Positions 14,916 through 23,568 of a stretch of DNA of 29,336 bases are shown here, one piece after another. The DNA comes from Lachnospiraceae bacterium UBA3401. Lineage in GTDB: Bacteria > Bacillota > Clostridia > Lachnospirales > Lachnospiraceae. A program made the position numbers and the translations under genes. The notes under the pieces are model-generated. The model worked only from the letters and a program-made list of their open reading frames with translations, did no database searches and had not been told where the DNA came from. The stretch lies in NCBI GenBank assembly GCA_002358575.1, contig DEPD01000005.1:1-29336 (forward strand). The letters run 5' to 3'. Each line of letters opens with the position of its first letter. Position 1 is the stretch's first letter.

Positions 14916-16265
14916 TCACAACATTACATTCTGTATCAACTCTGCCAGCTCTCTTGCCTCCTTCTCAATCAGTTCCTGGTCCCTGCCCTCAATCATAACT
15001 CGCACAAGGGGCTCTGTGCCTGAAGGTCGAATCAATACCCTGCCCTCGTCTGCAAATTTAGCACTCACATGTTTGATGGCTTCTGCAATCTCCGTGTACT
15101 CCATATAACTGTTCTTCTTATGATTTGGAACCTTCGCCCCCACAAGTGCCTGCGGTAACACGGTCATAATCGTGGCAAGTTCTGAGAGGTGCTTTTCTGT
15201 CTCAACCATTACCTGTAACAGATGAAGTGCGCTGAGTAAGCCATCTCCTGTAGTATTTTCATCAAGAAAAATAATATGTCCCGACTGTTCCCCGCCAAGA
15301 TTTGCACCTATCTCCTGCATCCGTTCCAGTACATACCGATCCCCTACCTTTGTCTGTTCAATATGAATACCTTTCTCCTTTCCCATAAGGAAAAAGCCCA
15401 GATTACTCATGACGGTAGCCACAATTGTATTGTCCTTCAAAGTCCCTTTAACCTTCATATGATTGCCAATGATTGCCATAATCACATCACCGTCAACCTG
15501 CTTTCCAGTTTCATCCACGGCAAGTAATCTGTCCGCATCCCCATCAAACGCAAGACCTATATCCGCCTTCTCATACACAACTCTTGCCTGAAGTTCCCCC
15601 ATATGTGTAGAACCGCAATTTGCATTGATATTTGTCCCATCTGGATTATTGTGAATGGCCACAACCTCCGCGCCAAGTTCTTTAAGCGTCTCGACAGAAG
15701 TGTAATAAGAAGCACCCTCCGCACAATCCACTACAATTTTCATGCCGGCAAGTTCCACTGGAACAGACTGCACTGTATGATTGATATACTCCTCTCTCGC
15801 GTCTGTGCGATACTTAATTTTTCCCACACTTGGTCCTGTTGGGAACTGTACATCTTTCATGCCACTGCGTATCAATTCCTCAATCTCGTCCTCCAAGGAA
15901 TCTGGCAGTTTAAATCCATTTCCATCAAAAAACTTAATACCATTAAACTCCACTGGATTATGTGAAGCCGAAATCACAACTCCGGCATCGACTCTATACT
16001 TCTTTGTCAGATAGGCAATTGCCGGCGTGGGCACCACACCCACATACACTACATTTGCCCCGACAGAACATGCGCCCGCCATCAGTGCATTCGCCAGCAT
16101 ATCGCCTGAAATACGCGTATCACAACCGACCATAATCGTTGGTTTGTGGGCCTTCTCCTTCGATAATACATAGGCTCCTGCCTGCCCCAACTGCATTGCA
16201 AGCAGCGGGGTCAGTTCATCATTTGCCACACCTCTCACTCCATCTGTTCCAAATAACCTTGCCAT
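14916..16265 (-). CDS. glmM: Phosphoglucosamine mutase
   Basis: GlmM interconverts glucosamine-6-phosphate and glucosamine-1-phosphate, feeding UDP-GlcNAc for peptidoglycan. The 449 residues match the family length. MARLFGTDGVRGVAN is the standard start, VVISASHNPVEFNG holds the phosphoserine (Ser101) active site, DGDADR (241-246) the metal loop, GGEQSGH the sugar-binding loop, and RPSGTEPLVRVMIEG the phosphate-binding end. The frame is open 33 codons further upstream, overlapping cdaR. The ATG at 16265 is chosen for its homologous start and the GGAGG nine bases upstream. It lies 16 bases after cdaR, in the conserved cdaA-cdaR-glmM order; in Bacillus and relatives CdaA binds GlmM and is inhibited by it. 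Confidence 0.95.
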   Translation of the reverse strand: MARLFGTDGVRGVANDELTPLLAMQLGQAGAYVLSKEKAHKPTIMVGCDTRISGDMLANALMAGACSVGANVVYVGVVPTPAIAYLTKKYRVDAGVVISASHNPVEFNGIKFFDGNGFKLPDSLEDEIEELIRSGMKDVQFPTGPSVGKIKYRTDAREEYINHTVQSVPVELAGMKIVVDCAEGASYYTSVETLKELGAEVVAIHNNPDGTNINANCGSTHMGELQARVVYEKADIGLAFDGDADRLLAVDETGKQVDGDVIMAIIGNHMKVKGTLKDNTIVATVMSNLGFFLMGKEKGIHIEQTKVGDRYVLERMQEIGANLGGEQSGHIIFLDENTTGDGLLSALHLLQVMVETEKHLSELATIMTVLPQALVGAKVPNHKKNSYMEYTEIAEAIKHVSAKFADEGRVLIRPSGTEPLVRVMIEGRDQELIEKEARELAELIQNVML

Positions 16266-16281
16266 CTTTTCCATCCTCCAA

Positions 16282-17643
16282 TTACTCGTTCTCAGCGTTA
16301 TTATTATCTTCGCCGCCTTCTGCGCCTTCGTCTCCTGTATCTTCCACAATCTCCTCCAGCACAATTGTCATTAGATATGGTTGTTGTAGTGTTACATTCT
16401 CAGGAAGATTAAATGTAATTTCTCCTTGATACATTCCCGCAACCCATTCTGCAAGTCCCACTTTTTCCAAAAGCGCATCCATATCAACGACTCCAATTGT
16501 ATTCTCTACACTCACAGCATCAACAGCCGCGCGTGTTCCTGATATACGTATCGTATAATAATCTTGTGTATCCACTTCCTGCAAGGTCAAATTGAGCTGC
16601 TCTGGTCTGCTGCCGGCTGCAAAGTTTCTAGCTGGTATCTGCAATTCCCTTGTCACAAGCTGTTCAATCCCAACAGTAACACTCACATTGCCACTAAAGT
16701 TGCTATCTGCAAACTGCACGTTGCTTGGCAGATACTTTTTAATGTTGAGCACAACTGTCACAGGTTCTTGCGCACCCTCTACAGTGAGCGCTGCATCTGC
16801 AATAGAAATCTTTGATATGCTGTCCAGAGCACTGGCCCTACCCGCTATCTTTACAGTCTCTGGCACACTCACAATACCTTCGCTCACCACATATCCCCTA
16901 GCAGGTTCCCCTGCAACCGTAAAGTTCAGCGGCACATCTTTGGTCGCCAAGATTGTAACAGACACATTTACTTTGGAAATATTCATCTTAATAGAATTAT
17001 TTTTTATCTCTTTCCCTTCGATATCATAAAATTTGAGTTCAACACTTGTATTGATATCAGAAGAACTTCCCTCAATATTAGTCACTGCCTCTACATGGTC
17101 AATCTGTTGGATAAGAGATTCTGGTCCAGAAAATCTGACAACGTTCTCACTGATCTCAACCTTTCCAACCACATAGCCCTCTGCAGGAGAACCTGTTGTA
17201 GAAGCAAGAATTGGTTTCTGAATACTCGTCTTTGTCTCAATAGAAAGCTTTACATTTTCAATGTTAGTCTTAAAGTCCAGTTCTGAATTATTTCTCACAC
17301 TAGACACAGTAATTCTCACAGTGTTCATAAAAGTCAGCTCTGACATATCTGCAACTGCTTTGATATCCTCTCGCGATATATTTGTAAGTACCGAACTTTT
17401 TCCAGTCACTGTCACATTGACCACATTGGTTCCATCAAGAACCTCATAGACCTTTCCCTCATTTGTCACTGCATCCGTATTGGCAAACTCAACAGGAATA
17501 TTATTATAATTCTGTGATCTTATTGGGTCTGTAATATTGTTCACCACAAACCACAGGCCACAGGATACAATCACTGCCAGAAGTTTCAATCCAATATTGT
17601 TGGTGAGCATTCTTACAGCTTTTTTTAACAGACTATTTTTCAT
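16282..17643 (-). CDS. cdaR: CdaR (YbbR-domain regulator of CdaA)
   Basis: CdaR is a membrane-anchored protein with extracytoplasmic YbbR repeats that modulates the diadenylate cyclase CdaA. Here one membrane segment (about 18-36, IGLKLLAVIVSCGLWFVV) precedes four YbbR-like units, at about 40-115, 125-225, 225-315 and 320-425. These carry repeated PVEF-, GYVVGKVE-, GYVVSEG- and DYYTIRISG-type strands. The last 25 residues are strongly acidic and asparagine-rich, probably disordered. Length (453) is near the family norm. The start codon overlaps the end of cdaA by 11 bases, a coupling that fits a one-to-one complex. Confidence 0.92.
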   Translation of the reverse strand: MKNSLLKKAVRMLTNNIGLKLLAVIVSCGLWFVVNNITDPIRSQNYNNIPVEFANTDAVTNEGKVYEVLDGTNVVNVTVTGKSSVLTNISREDIKAVADMSELTFMNTVRITVSSVRNNSELDFKTNIENVKLSIETKTSIQKPILASTTGSPAEGYVVGKVEISENVVRFSGPESLIQQIDHVEAVTNIEGSSSDINTSVELKFYDIEGKEIKNNSIKMNISKVNVSVTILATKDVPLNFTVAGEPARGYVVSEGIVSVPETVKIAGRASALDSISKISIADAALTVEGAQEPVTVVLNIKKYLPSNVQFADSNFSGNVSVTVGIEQLVTRELQIPARNFAAGSRPEQLNLTLQEVDTQDYYTIRISGTRAAVDAVSVENTIGVVDMDALLEKVGLAEWVAGMYQGEITFNLPENVTLQQPYLMTIVLEEIVEDTGDEGAEGGEDNNNAENE

Positions 17644-18511
17644 CCTTAGCCCTACCTTTCCAGAGCCTGCGCTTCTGTTTCTTATTCTCCTCCACTTCTT
17701 TATTCTGTATCATATTAATCTTTTCCCGCAAGCCATCTGCGTCAAGATTACGGTACAATTTTCCCTCATAAGTGACGCTGACATGTCCCGTCTCCTCCGA
17801 CACAATAATTGTGAGCGCATCTGTCACCTCAGAGATTCCCACAGCGGCACGGTGTCTTGTTCCCAGCTCCTTACTGATTCCCATATTGTCAGACAATGGC
17901 AGATAACAAGTTGCTGACACAACACGGTTGCCGCGTATGATAACTGCACCATCGTGAAGTGGCGTATTATGCTCAAAAATATTAATAAGCAACTGACTGG
18001 AAATCAGACCATCCACCTCAATACCTGTTCTCTCGTACTCTGTAAGCAACACATTTTGTTCGATGACCATCAGTGCGCCTGTTTTTACCTTGCCCATCTC
18101 AAAGCTTGCCTTTACCAAGTCATTGACAGTCTTATCAGAAAAGCGCTCATCTGTCGGCTTTTCAAAGGAAATAATATTTGTGATAAAACTTTTCCGCCCA
18201 AGTTCCTCAAGTGCATGTCGCAACTCTGGCTGCAAAATAACAATCACCGCCGTAACTGCGATACTCAGCACATTTTCTACAATCCATATAATGGTATGCA
18301 TCTTGAAAATAAGCGCTAACAGAATAAACGCAATGATAATAATAATCCCCTTCATTAGGAGCCATACCTTGGTGTGTTTTACCCACGCCATAATCTCATA
18401 CAGTAAAAAGGATATAATGATGACCTCCACTATATCCTCCCACCTGATGTTTAAACTGCGCAATGACAAAGTATCAATATATGAATTAAAGTGTTCAAGA
18501 ATCATACTCAT
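17633..18511 (-). CDS. cdaA: Diadenylate cyclase CdaA
   Basis: This enzyme makes the second messenger c-di-AMP from two ATP at the membrane. Three hydrophobic helices (about 28-44, 52-70 and 74-93) come first, followed by the DisA-N catalytic domain with PLHDGAVII (DGA at 187-189) and GTRHRAA (RHR at 219-221), the two motifs that bind and condense ATP. Length is 292, slightly over the usual 270 because of a basic C-terminal tail (KKQKRRLWKGR). The ATG overlaps the TGA of the preceding membrane-protein gene, and the stop overlaps cdaR. c-di-AMP controls osmolyte and potassium import and, through GlmM, wall precursor supply. Confidence 0.95.
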   Translation of the reverse strand: MSMILEHFNSYIDTLSLRSLNIRWEDIVEVIIISFLLYEIMAWVKHTKVWLLMKGIIIIIAFILLALIFKMHTIIWIVENVLSIAVTAVIVILQPELRHALEELGRKSFITNIISFEKPTDERFSDKTVNDLVKASFEMGKVKTGALMVIEQNVLLTEYERTGIEVDGLISSQLLINIFEHNTPLHDGAVIIRGNRVVSATCYLPLSDNMGISKELGTRHRAAVGISEVTDALTIIVSEETGHVSVTYEGKLYRNLDADGLREKINMIQNKEVEENKKQKRRLWKGRAKDEK

Positions 18512-19473
18512 TTTGATCCATCCCTCTTCTGCTGTCCAACTGCTTTTTCAGGTACTCTTATTGTCTTCACCCTTTTTTGTGGCGCTGACACCGCATTCTT
18601 TGGCACAGCCTTCACATAGTAGTAGTATTCGTCATCTTCAAACTGTACATACTCTGTGCGGGAATAATCCACATTGAAGACAAAAAATTCAAAAATCTTT
18701 GCCAGGAGAACAGACGCAATACTGCCGATAATCAAACCTATGATAGAAAGATTTGTATTATACATCAAATCCCCAAACAATAAAATCATAACGTCAAGAA
18801 GCGCCCCTGTGACCATTGCAATTGTCCATGCATAGTCAACGCTCAACCTTCTGATAAAATATACCACAATCAATGCCGCAGCAAATGCCACGATCATTAC
18901 AAACATTTCTTTATTGCCAATTAATCCATCAATAATGTAGCGAAATTTTTCCAGTGCTCCGTCATCCTCAAATGTATTTAGCACTGACGCGCTGCCGACC
19001 ATATATCTCACTGTATAGTACACAATAACTCCGCTTGCGACAGACACTGTCGAAAATGGTGTTCCAACAAGCCCCATCGCAATTGGCATCACATAAGGTA
19101 TTTTTAGAATAAAACAAAGCGGTGTCAATAATACCGCAATCGTATCGTGCGACGAAAAACGAAAATAAAGAATAAACAGCAGTAAAAAAACTACTAGCGC
19201 AATCAGAGCACATTCCATAGAAAATTTATACAGATGTCCAAGTGTCACTGCCGCCGCCACAAACACAATAAAATTCATGGGCATAACTGAGCACATTAAC
19301 GCAAGTACCAGCACTACTGTTGTCTTCTTAAGTTCGCTCATATAGCCAATACTACTGTTGATCATTGCAAGCGTCACCAGCGCAAGCAAAAATTTAAAAA
19401 GCGGTGTCAAGTACAGTTCATACTTACTGTAAAAATTTTTTAATTGTTCTCGAAAAACCAAAAGAGTCGTCAT
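18508..19473 (-). CDS. Polytopic membrane protein of unknown function
   Basis: I do not recognise a characterised family. The roughly 321-residue protein has about nine hydrophobic segments between residues 25 and 245, after a short positively charged N-terminus. It ends in a cytoplasmic-looking tail of about 70 residues that has a tyrosine-rich acidic patch (FEDDEYYYYVKAVPK) and then a basic end (KRVKTIRVPEK). The frame also opens at ATG 19503 with an ATGA overlap onto the previous gene, but the ATG at 19473 has a better GAGGA ribosome site. It ends with a 4-base overlap on cdaA, so its product is probably made at the same rate as CdaA. Similar proteins occur in related Clostridia to my memory, but no function is known to me. 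Confidence 0.75.
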   Translation of the reverse strand: MTTLLVFREQLKNFYSKYELYLTPLFKFLLALVTLAMINSSIGYMSELKKTTVVLVLALMCSVMPMNFIVFVAAAVTLGHLYKFSMECALIALVVFLLLFILYFRFSSHDTIAVLLTPLCFILKIPYVMPIAMGLVGTPFSTVSVASGVIVYYTVRYMVGSASVLNTFEDDGALEKFRYIIDGLIGNKEMFVMIVAFAAALIVVYFIRRLSVDYAWTIAMVTGALLDVMILLFGDLMYNTNLSIIGLIIGSIASVLLAKIFEFFVFNVDYSRTEYVQFEDDEYYYYVKAVPKNAVSAPQKRVKTIRVPEKAVGQQKRDGSK

Positions 19474-19499
19474 AATAATTTCCTCTCTAACCTTACCTT

Positions 19500-19904
19500 T
19501 CATCCCTGTTTCTTTGTTTCCCTGTCATACAGGTAAGCAAGTTTCTTGAGATTATTGTAATATGTCTTAAGGCTCTTTTTTGCCTTTGTATACCGATAGG
19601 TAAAAACTCCATAAGAAAAAGCTGCATATACGACCATAAAGATCAGATAATTAATAATCGCCGACTTCACAAATTGCAGCAGATCCATCTTGTAAATATC
19701 TGCCATAAAAACTTCAAAATCATAAAAAATGTACATTGCAAAAAAAATGGCATATGCTATTGTCGCACTGATAATAGATTTAATGACCTGCAGTCCGATA
19801 TAATCCCCCCGGAAATAGCTTCCTATCGCGACATTTTTTCTTCCCTCGTCAGCCTCATAGCACGCCATCTTAGTCATTAACTTAATTCTCTCTTCATTTA
19901 ACAT
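19500..19904 (-). CDS. Small membrane protein of unknown function
   Basis: No known family is recognised. The 134-residue protein has a soluble N-terminal 40 residues, two to three hydrophobic segments (about 40-62 and 80-105), and a lysine- and tyrosine-rich C-terminus (RYTKAKKSLKTYYNNLKKLAYLYDRETKKQ) that probably faces the cytoplasm and could form a short amphipathic helix. It lies directly before the larger membrane protein, with at most a few bases between them, so the two may work as a pair. An AGGAAAAGAG ribosome site precedes the ATG. Confidence 0.7.
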   Translation of the reverse strand: MLNEERIKLMTKMACYEADEGRKNVAIGSYFRGDYIGLQVIKSIISATIAYAIFFAMYIFYDFEVFMADIYKMDLLQFVKSAIINYLIFMVVYAAFSYGVFTYRYTKAKKSLKTYYNNLKKLAYLYDRETKKQG

Positions 19905-19951
19905 AATAACTCTTTTCCTGTGCAGTCCTGTCTTGCGGTATTTGCAGCGGA

Positions 19952-20368
19952 CTACTGTTGCCGGTCAAGGAAACGCATCTTGTTTCCGTTTGACTGTATT
20001 TTCTTCGGTTCTGTCAGGACAGCTTTCGGTTTTTCGATTGCGCTTGACAGATTATTGGTAATCTCACGTTTACACTTTTCACAGTATTTACCAGAACGGA
20101 TCATTTCACCACAATTTTCACATGGAATTTTCACAGGTGAATCCGGTGTAAACTCAAGGCGCTCCTCACGAATCCACTGCTGAATCTGCCCTGGTTCAAC
20201 GTCGCACGCCTCGGACACCTCCTTAATGCCAGACATTCGATTTTCCCGAATATACTTTTTAACTTCCTGAAACTTTTGTTCGAGTTTTTCCTTACATGCA
20301 GGACAGATTGGCATACCCATCATGTAATTAAAAAGTTTTCCACATTTTCTGCAATTTCTTACATTCAT
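19952..20368 (-). CDS. yvyF: Flagellar-region zinc-ribbon protein YvyF (TIGR03826 type)
   Basis: This 138-residue protein resembles the YvyF / TIGR03826 family found beside flagellar genes in Bacillus and Clostridia. It has an N-terminal CRKCGKLF and CPACKEKL pair, a helix-turn-helix-like middle (EVSEACDVEPGQIQQWIREERLE), a second zinc pair (CENCGEMI, CEKCKREI) and a basic, disordered tail. Its biochemical role is not established; flagellar regulation has been proposed. A GGAGG precedes the ATG. As in Bacillus, it follows a comF gene, but the flgM and flgN genes that usually follow are replaced by membrane-protein genes. Confidence 0.85.
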   Translation of the reverse strand: MNVRNCRKCGKLFNYMMGMPICPACKEKLEQKFQEVKKYIRENRMSGIKEVSEACDVEPGQIQQWIREERLEFTPDSPVKIPCENCGEMIRSGKYCEKCKREITNNLSSAIEKPKAVLTEPKKIQSNGNKMRFLDRQQ

Positions 20369-20440
20369 TGAATCCCCTCCACTAACATCTTTCCGTTATT
20401 TGTTTTGTGTGTCCAATATGTATCATATCTTTTTACCGTC

Positions 20441-21172
20441 TTACAGACCTTCCCCTATACAGAGTGTGATAAAATAAACAGATTCCACACCATGCTTTTT
20501 CAGTTCGAGCGCAACGGCATCCAATGTACTACCTGTTGTATATATATCGTCTATCAGGATAGTTTTATTTAATTTTACAACATCTGCGCTAATATTGAAA
20601 GCTTTTTTCAAATTATTTTGTCTTTCTTGAATGTTAAGCGCTTTCTGTGGTATTGTCTTTTTAACTCTCTGTACCAAATTTTCGTACACAGGAATCCCTG
20701 TCCGTCTCGATAACGCTGTTGCGACAAGCCCCGCCTGATTGAATCCCCTGCTCCGCAACCTTGATCTGTGTATAGGTACAGGCACGATAGCATCCGCGTT
20801 CATCATGCATATCTCATCCCAAAGCCTTCTGTGAATCTCCTCTGCATAAAATGCCGCATACTCACATCTTTTGCTATATTTAAAGCGATAAATGCTCTTT
20901 CGCATACTTTGATAGTCATACAGCGCATATCCGTAGTCAAACACATGCTTGCGCTGTGTGCAGTCTTTGCAGTATATACCAATATCTTTAGACAACTGTT
21001 TGCCGCATCGTCTGCACCGCGGTTCCATAATATATTGTGGTTTTGTAAAGCATTGTCTACAAACAAGTCCTTCTCCCGCTGGAACAATATCATCACATAC
21101 TGGGCACCTTCTGGGAAATAACAGATTTATCAACGCTTCCTTCACTGTAAATTCTGATTCATTATCTCGCAT
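20441..21172 (-). CDS. comF: ComF family phosphoribosyltransferase-like protein
   Basis: ComF proteins take part in uptake of DNA during transformation, in an unknown biochemical step that needs a PRTase-type nucleotide site. This 243-residue member has two N-terminal zinc knuckles (C23/C26 with C38/C41, and C53/C56 with C68/C71). These are followed by the PRTase fold with IVPVPIHRSRLRSRGFNQA and the PRPP loop ILIDDIYTTGST (about 205-216). It overlaps recD2 by 31 bases, linking competence and recombination genes. No strong ribosome site is seen; GAAAGAGAG lies before the ATG, so translation is probably coupled to recD2. Confidence 0.9.
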   Translation of the reverse strand: MRDNESEFTVKEALINLLFPRRCPVCDDIVPAGEGLVCRQCFTKPQYIMEPRCRRCGKQLSKDIGIYCKDCTQRKHVFDYGYALYDYQSMRKSIYRFKYSKRCEYAAFYAEEIHRRLWDEICMMNADAIVPVPIHRSRLRSRGFNQAGLVATALSRRTGIPVYENLVQRVKKTIPQKALNIQERQNNLKKAFNISADVVKLNKTILIDDIYTTGSTLDAVALELKKHGVESVYFITLCIGEGL

Positions 21173-23412
21173 ATTCTCTCTTTCAATCCCGTATATCGCT
21201 TCAATTCATTTTCATTTGCAATCATCTGTTCGATTGCTGTTCTACTGCCTAATATCGTTACACAACTTTTGGCCCTTGTCACACCTGTATACAGTAAATT
21301 TCGATTTAACAGCATTTTGGGGCCAGTCAGAATTGGAATAATCACAGCCGGATACTCGCTGCCCTGCGACTTGTGTATTGTAACTGCATAGGCAAGTTCA
21401 ATCTCATCCAGTCCAGATGCAGGATACGTAACTCTGCGCAAGTCATCATACTCCACCACAACTGTCTTAGCTGTCACATTGATTTCCTTTATGATACCCA
21501 CATCACCGTTAAAAACACCTTGACCGCTGTCAATCGCAATCCCATATTTGCTCACAATTTCCCATGTCAACTGGTAGTTGTTTTTAATCTGCATCACCTT
21601 ATCGCCCAGTCGGAAAACACCTTCTCCATGTATCAACTCCATCTTCTCAGCAGACGGCGGATTTAGATACTGTTGTAGGATTCCGTTTAAAGTCTCCACA
21701 CCCAGTGCCCCCTTGCGCATAGGTGTGAGCACTTGTATATCATATATGCCCGCTTTCACATACTTAGGAAGCTTTTGTGTAATAAGCAATATCAAATGTT
21801 TGTAAATCACATTGACGTTATCCCGCTCCAAAAAGAAGAAATCCTTGCTCTTGTTGTCCAGCTTAATCTGTTTCCCTTCGTTGATATTATGCGCATTCAC
21901 TACAATATCACTCTCACCCGCCTGGCGAAAAATCTTTGACAATACTACTGTTGCGATACAGCCACTCTCCATCAAATCTTTCAGAACCTGTCCAGGCCCA
22001 ACAGAAGGAAGCTGATTTCTGTCGCCAACCATCACCAATCTTGTTCCCGGCGCAATTGCCTTTAACAGCGATTGAAATAAATGAATATCGACCATTGACA
22101 TCTCGTCAATAATGATGACATCTGCTTCGAGAGGATTCAACTCATTTTTTTCAAAATGTGCCGCAGAAGCCCTTTTATCATCTGACACATCTCCATTTAA
22201 CTCCAAAAGTCGATGGATTGTCTTCGCCTCAAATCCAGTTGCCTCCGTCATGCGCTTCGCCGCTCTTCCAGTTGGTGCTGCCAAGAAAATATCCATGCCT
22301 TCCTGCTCAAAGTAGCGGATAATCATATTGATTGTTGTCGTCTTTCCAGTTCCAGGACCTCCTGACAAAATAAAAATACCATTCTGAACAGCCTCCATAA
22401 CAGCTTTTCTTTGAAGCTCGTCCAACTCCAAATGACAGTTTTGTTCCATCTGTTCAATCTGTTTCCTAAGACGTTCCATCTCCACTGCCGTAAAGCGTTC
22501 TGCCCCGTCAAAAGCCTGCTGAAGCTCATACAACATTCTGGCACAATTCAGTTCTGCATAGTAGAAACTCAAACCATAAATGCAGGTCAATTTTTGGCCT
22601 CCTGAAAGCTCCTTCTCCTTAATCACAAGTTTCTTATCAATTGCAAGATTCATAATTTGTGGTGCAATCTGTTCTGGCCTCAAGTCAAGCATTCCAGCAG
22701 CCTTATCTAAAAGCTCCTCTTCTGGCAAAAACACATGCCCTTCTGCCCCCGCCTGCAACAGTGTATATAGTATCCCGCTCCGAATCCGAAAATCTGAATC
22801 TGTATGGATTCCAACACGCCCAGCAATTTCATCTGCAATGCGAAATCCAATTCCAGACACATCCTCCGCGAGCTTATAAGGATTCTCCTGCATCACTTTA
22901 TAGATTCCCATTCCATACTGTTTATAAATTTTTAGCGCCAGCGTGTTTGAGATACCATATTTTTGCAAAAACAGCATCGCATCCCGCGCGTCTTTTTTCT
23001 CCTCAATCTGCTCAGCAATCTCACGCGCTTTTCGCTCACTAATTCCCTTTATTTCTGCAAGCCGATGCGGCTCCTCCTCAATAATGCGAAATGTATCATC
23101 GCCAAAACGTTTTACAATGCGGGCTGCGAGCGCAGCACCAACCCCTTTGACTGCCCCCGAACCAAGATAACGTTCCACAGCAACTTTGTCCTCAGGCGCA
23201 GTCATCTGATAACGCTCTACCTTGAACTGTGTTCCATACACAGCATGTTCCACATAGGTGCCTTCCGCCTCAATACACTCCCCCTCATCAAGGTTTGCAA
23301 AAAAACCAGTGCAGGTGATTTCCAACTCCTCAACCATAAGACTGATTACCGCATAACCATTGTCAGGATTTCTATAGATAATATGTTCTACAAAGCCTTT
23401 CAGTTTCTCCAA
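21142..23412 (-). CDS. recD2: ATP-dependent DNA helicase RecD2
   Basis: RecD2 is a 5'-to-3' superfamily 1 helicase that acts without RecBC, in replication-fork and repair work. The 756 residues show the family plan: N-terminal OB-like region (GFVEHIIYRNPDNGYAV), helix-hairpin-helix repeats (VKGVGAALAARI, ISNTLALKIYKQYG), Walker A GGPGTGKTTT at about 351-360, Walker B IIIDEMSMVD (about 433-442), and the C-terminal AVTIHKSQGSEYPAVI and LLYTGVTRAK motifs. The frame opens at an ATG 16 codons earlier, but I choose TTG at 23412 because MEKLKGFVEH is the family start and AAGGAGG sits six bases upstream. The gene overlaps comF, and a folded repeat region lies upstream. Confidence 0.93.
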   Translation of the reverse strand: MEKLKGFVEHIIYRNPDNGYAVISLMVEELEITCTGFFANLDEGECIEAEGTYVEHAVYGTQFKVERYQMTAPEDKVAVERYLGSGAVKGVGAALAARIVKRFGDDTFRIIEEEPHRLAEIKGISERKAREIAEQIEEKKDARDAMLFLQKYGISNTLALKIYKQYGMGIYKVMQENPYKLAEDVSGIGFRIADEIAGRVGIHTDSDFRIRSGILYTLLQAGAEGHVFLPEEELLDKAAGMLDLRPEQIAPQIMNLAIDKKLVIKEKELSGGQKLTCIYGLSFYYAELNCARMLYELQQAFDGAERFTAVEMERLRKQIEQMEQNCHLELDELQRKAVMEAVQNGIFILSGGPGTGKTTTINMIIRYFEQEGMDIFLAAPTGRAAKRMTEATGFEAKTIHRLLELNGDVSDDKRASAAHFEKNELNPLEADVIIIDEMSMVDIHLFQSLLKAIAPGTRLVMVGDRNQLPSVGPGQVLKDLMESGCIATVVLSKIFRQAGESDIVVNAHNINEGKQIKLDNKSKDFFFLERDNVNVIYKHLILLITQKLPKYVKAGIYDIQVLTPMRKGALGVETLNGILQQYLNPPSAEKMELIHGEGVFRLGDKVMQIKNNYQLTWEIVSKYGIAIDSGQGVFNGDVGIIKEINVTAKTVVVEYDDLRRVTYPASGLDEIELAYAVTIHKSQGSEYPAVIIPILTGPKMLLNRNLLYTGVTRAKSCVTILGSRTAIEQMIANENELKRYTGLKERICEIMNQNLQ

Positions 23413-23418
23413 TCTGTG

Positions 23419-23425
23419 CCTCCTT
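23419..23425 (-). promoter_or_regulatory. Ribosome-binding site deciding the TTG start of recD2
   Basis: AAGGAGG lies on the minus strand six bases upstream of TTG at 23410-23412. No such site precedes the upstream in-frame ATG at 23460. This fixes the start at the TTG. Confidence 0.8.
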
Positions 23426-23490
23426 ATCCTCAATATAGTGTCTCGAAATCTCCCTCGCACATCTTACAAAAAAATCTTCTTGCAACATCA

Positions 23491-23519
23491 GATACAATAA
23501 GACTCCAAGAGTCTATCAA
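23491..23519 (-). promoter_or_regulatory. Weak promoter candidate for recD2
   Basis: TTGATA (23514-23519) and TGTATC (23491-23496) are 17 bases apart on the minus strand, about 80 bases before the recD2 start. The -35 box is good and the -10 is poor. A small hairpin (AGACTC with GAGTCT) falls in the spacer, so this call is tentative. Confidence 0.3.
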
Positions 23520-23525
23520 CAGGAA

Positions 23526-23561
23526 ACAGCCGACCCGTTTCTACCAAACAAGGTCGGCTGT
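23526..23561. repeat. Long hairpin upstream of recD2
   Basis: ACAGCCGACC (23526-23535) pairs with GGTCGGCTGT (23552-23561), and the pairing continues as GTTT with AAAC inside a small internal loop. On the plus strand it is followed by CTTTTA. On the minus strand, the direction of all genes, it is followed by TTCCTG, so it is not a typical terminator for them. Confidence 0.6.
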
Positions 23562-23568
23562 CTTTTAT

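Noticed and set aside
16266..16364. Extended glmM start inside cdaR
   Set aside because: MARLFGTDGVRG is the fixed family start and has its own GGAGG.
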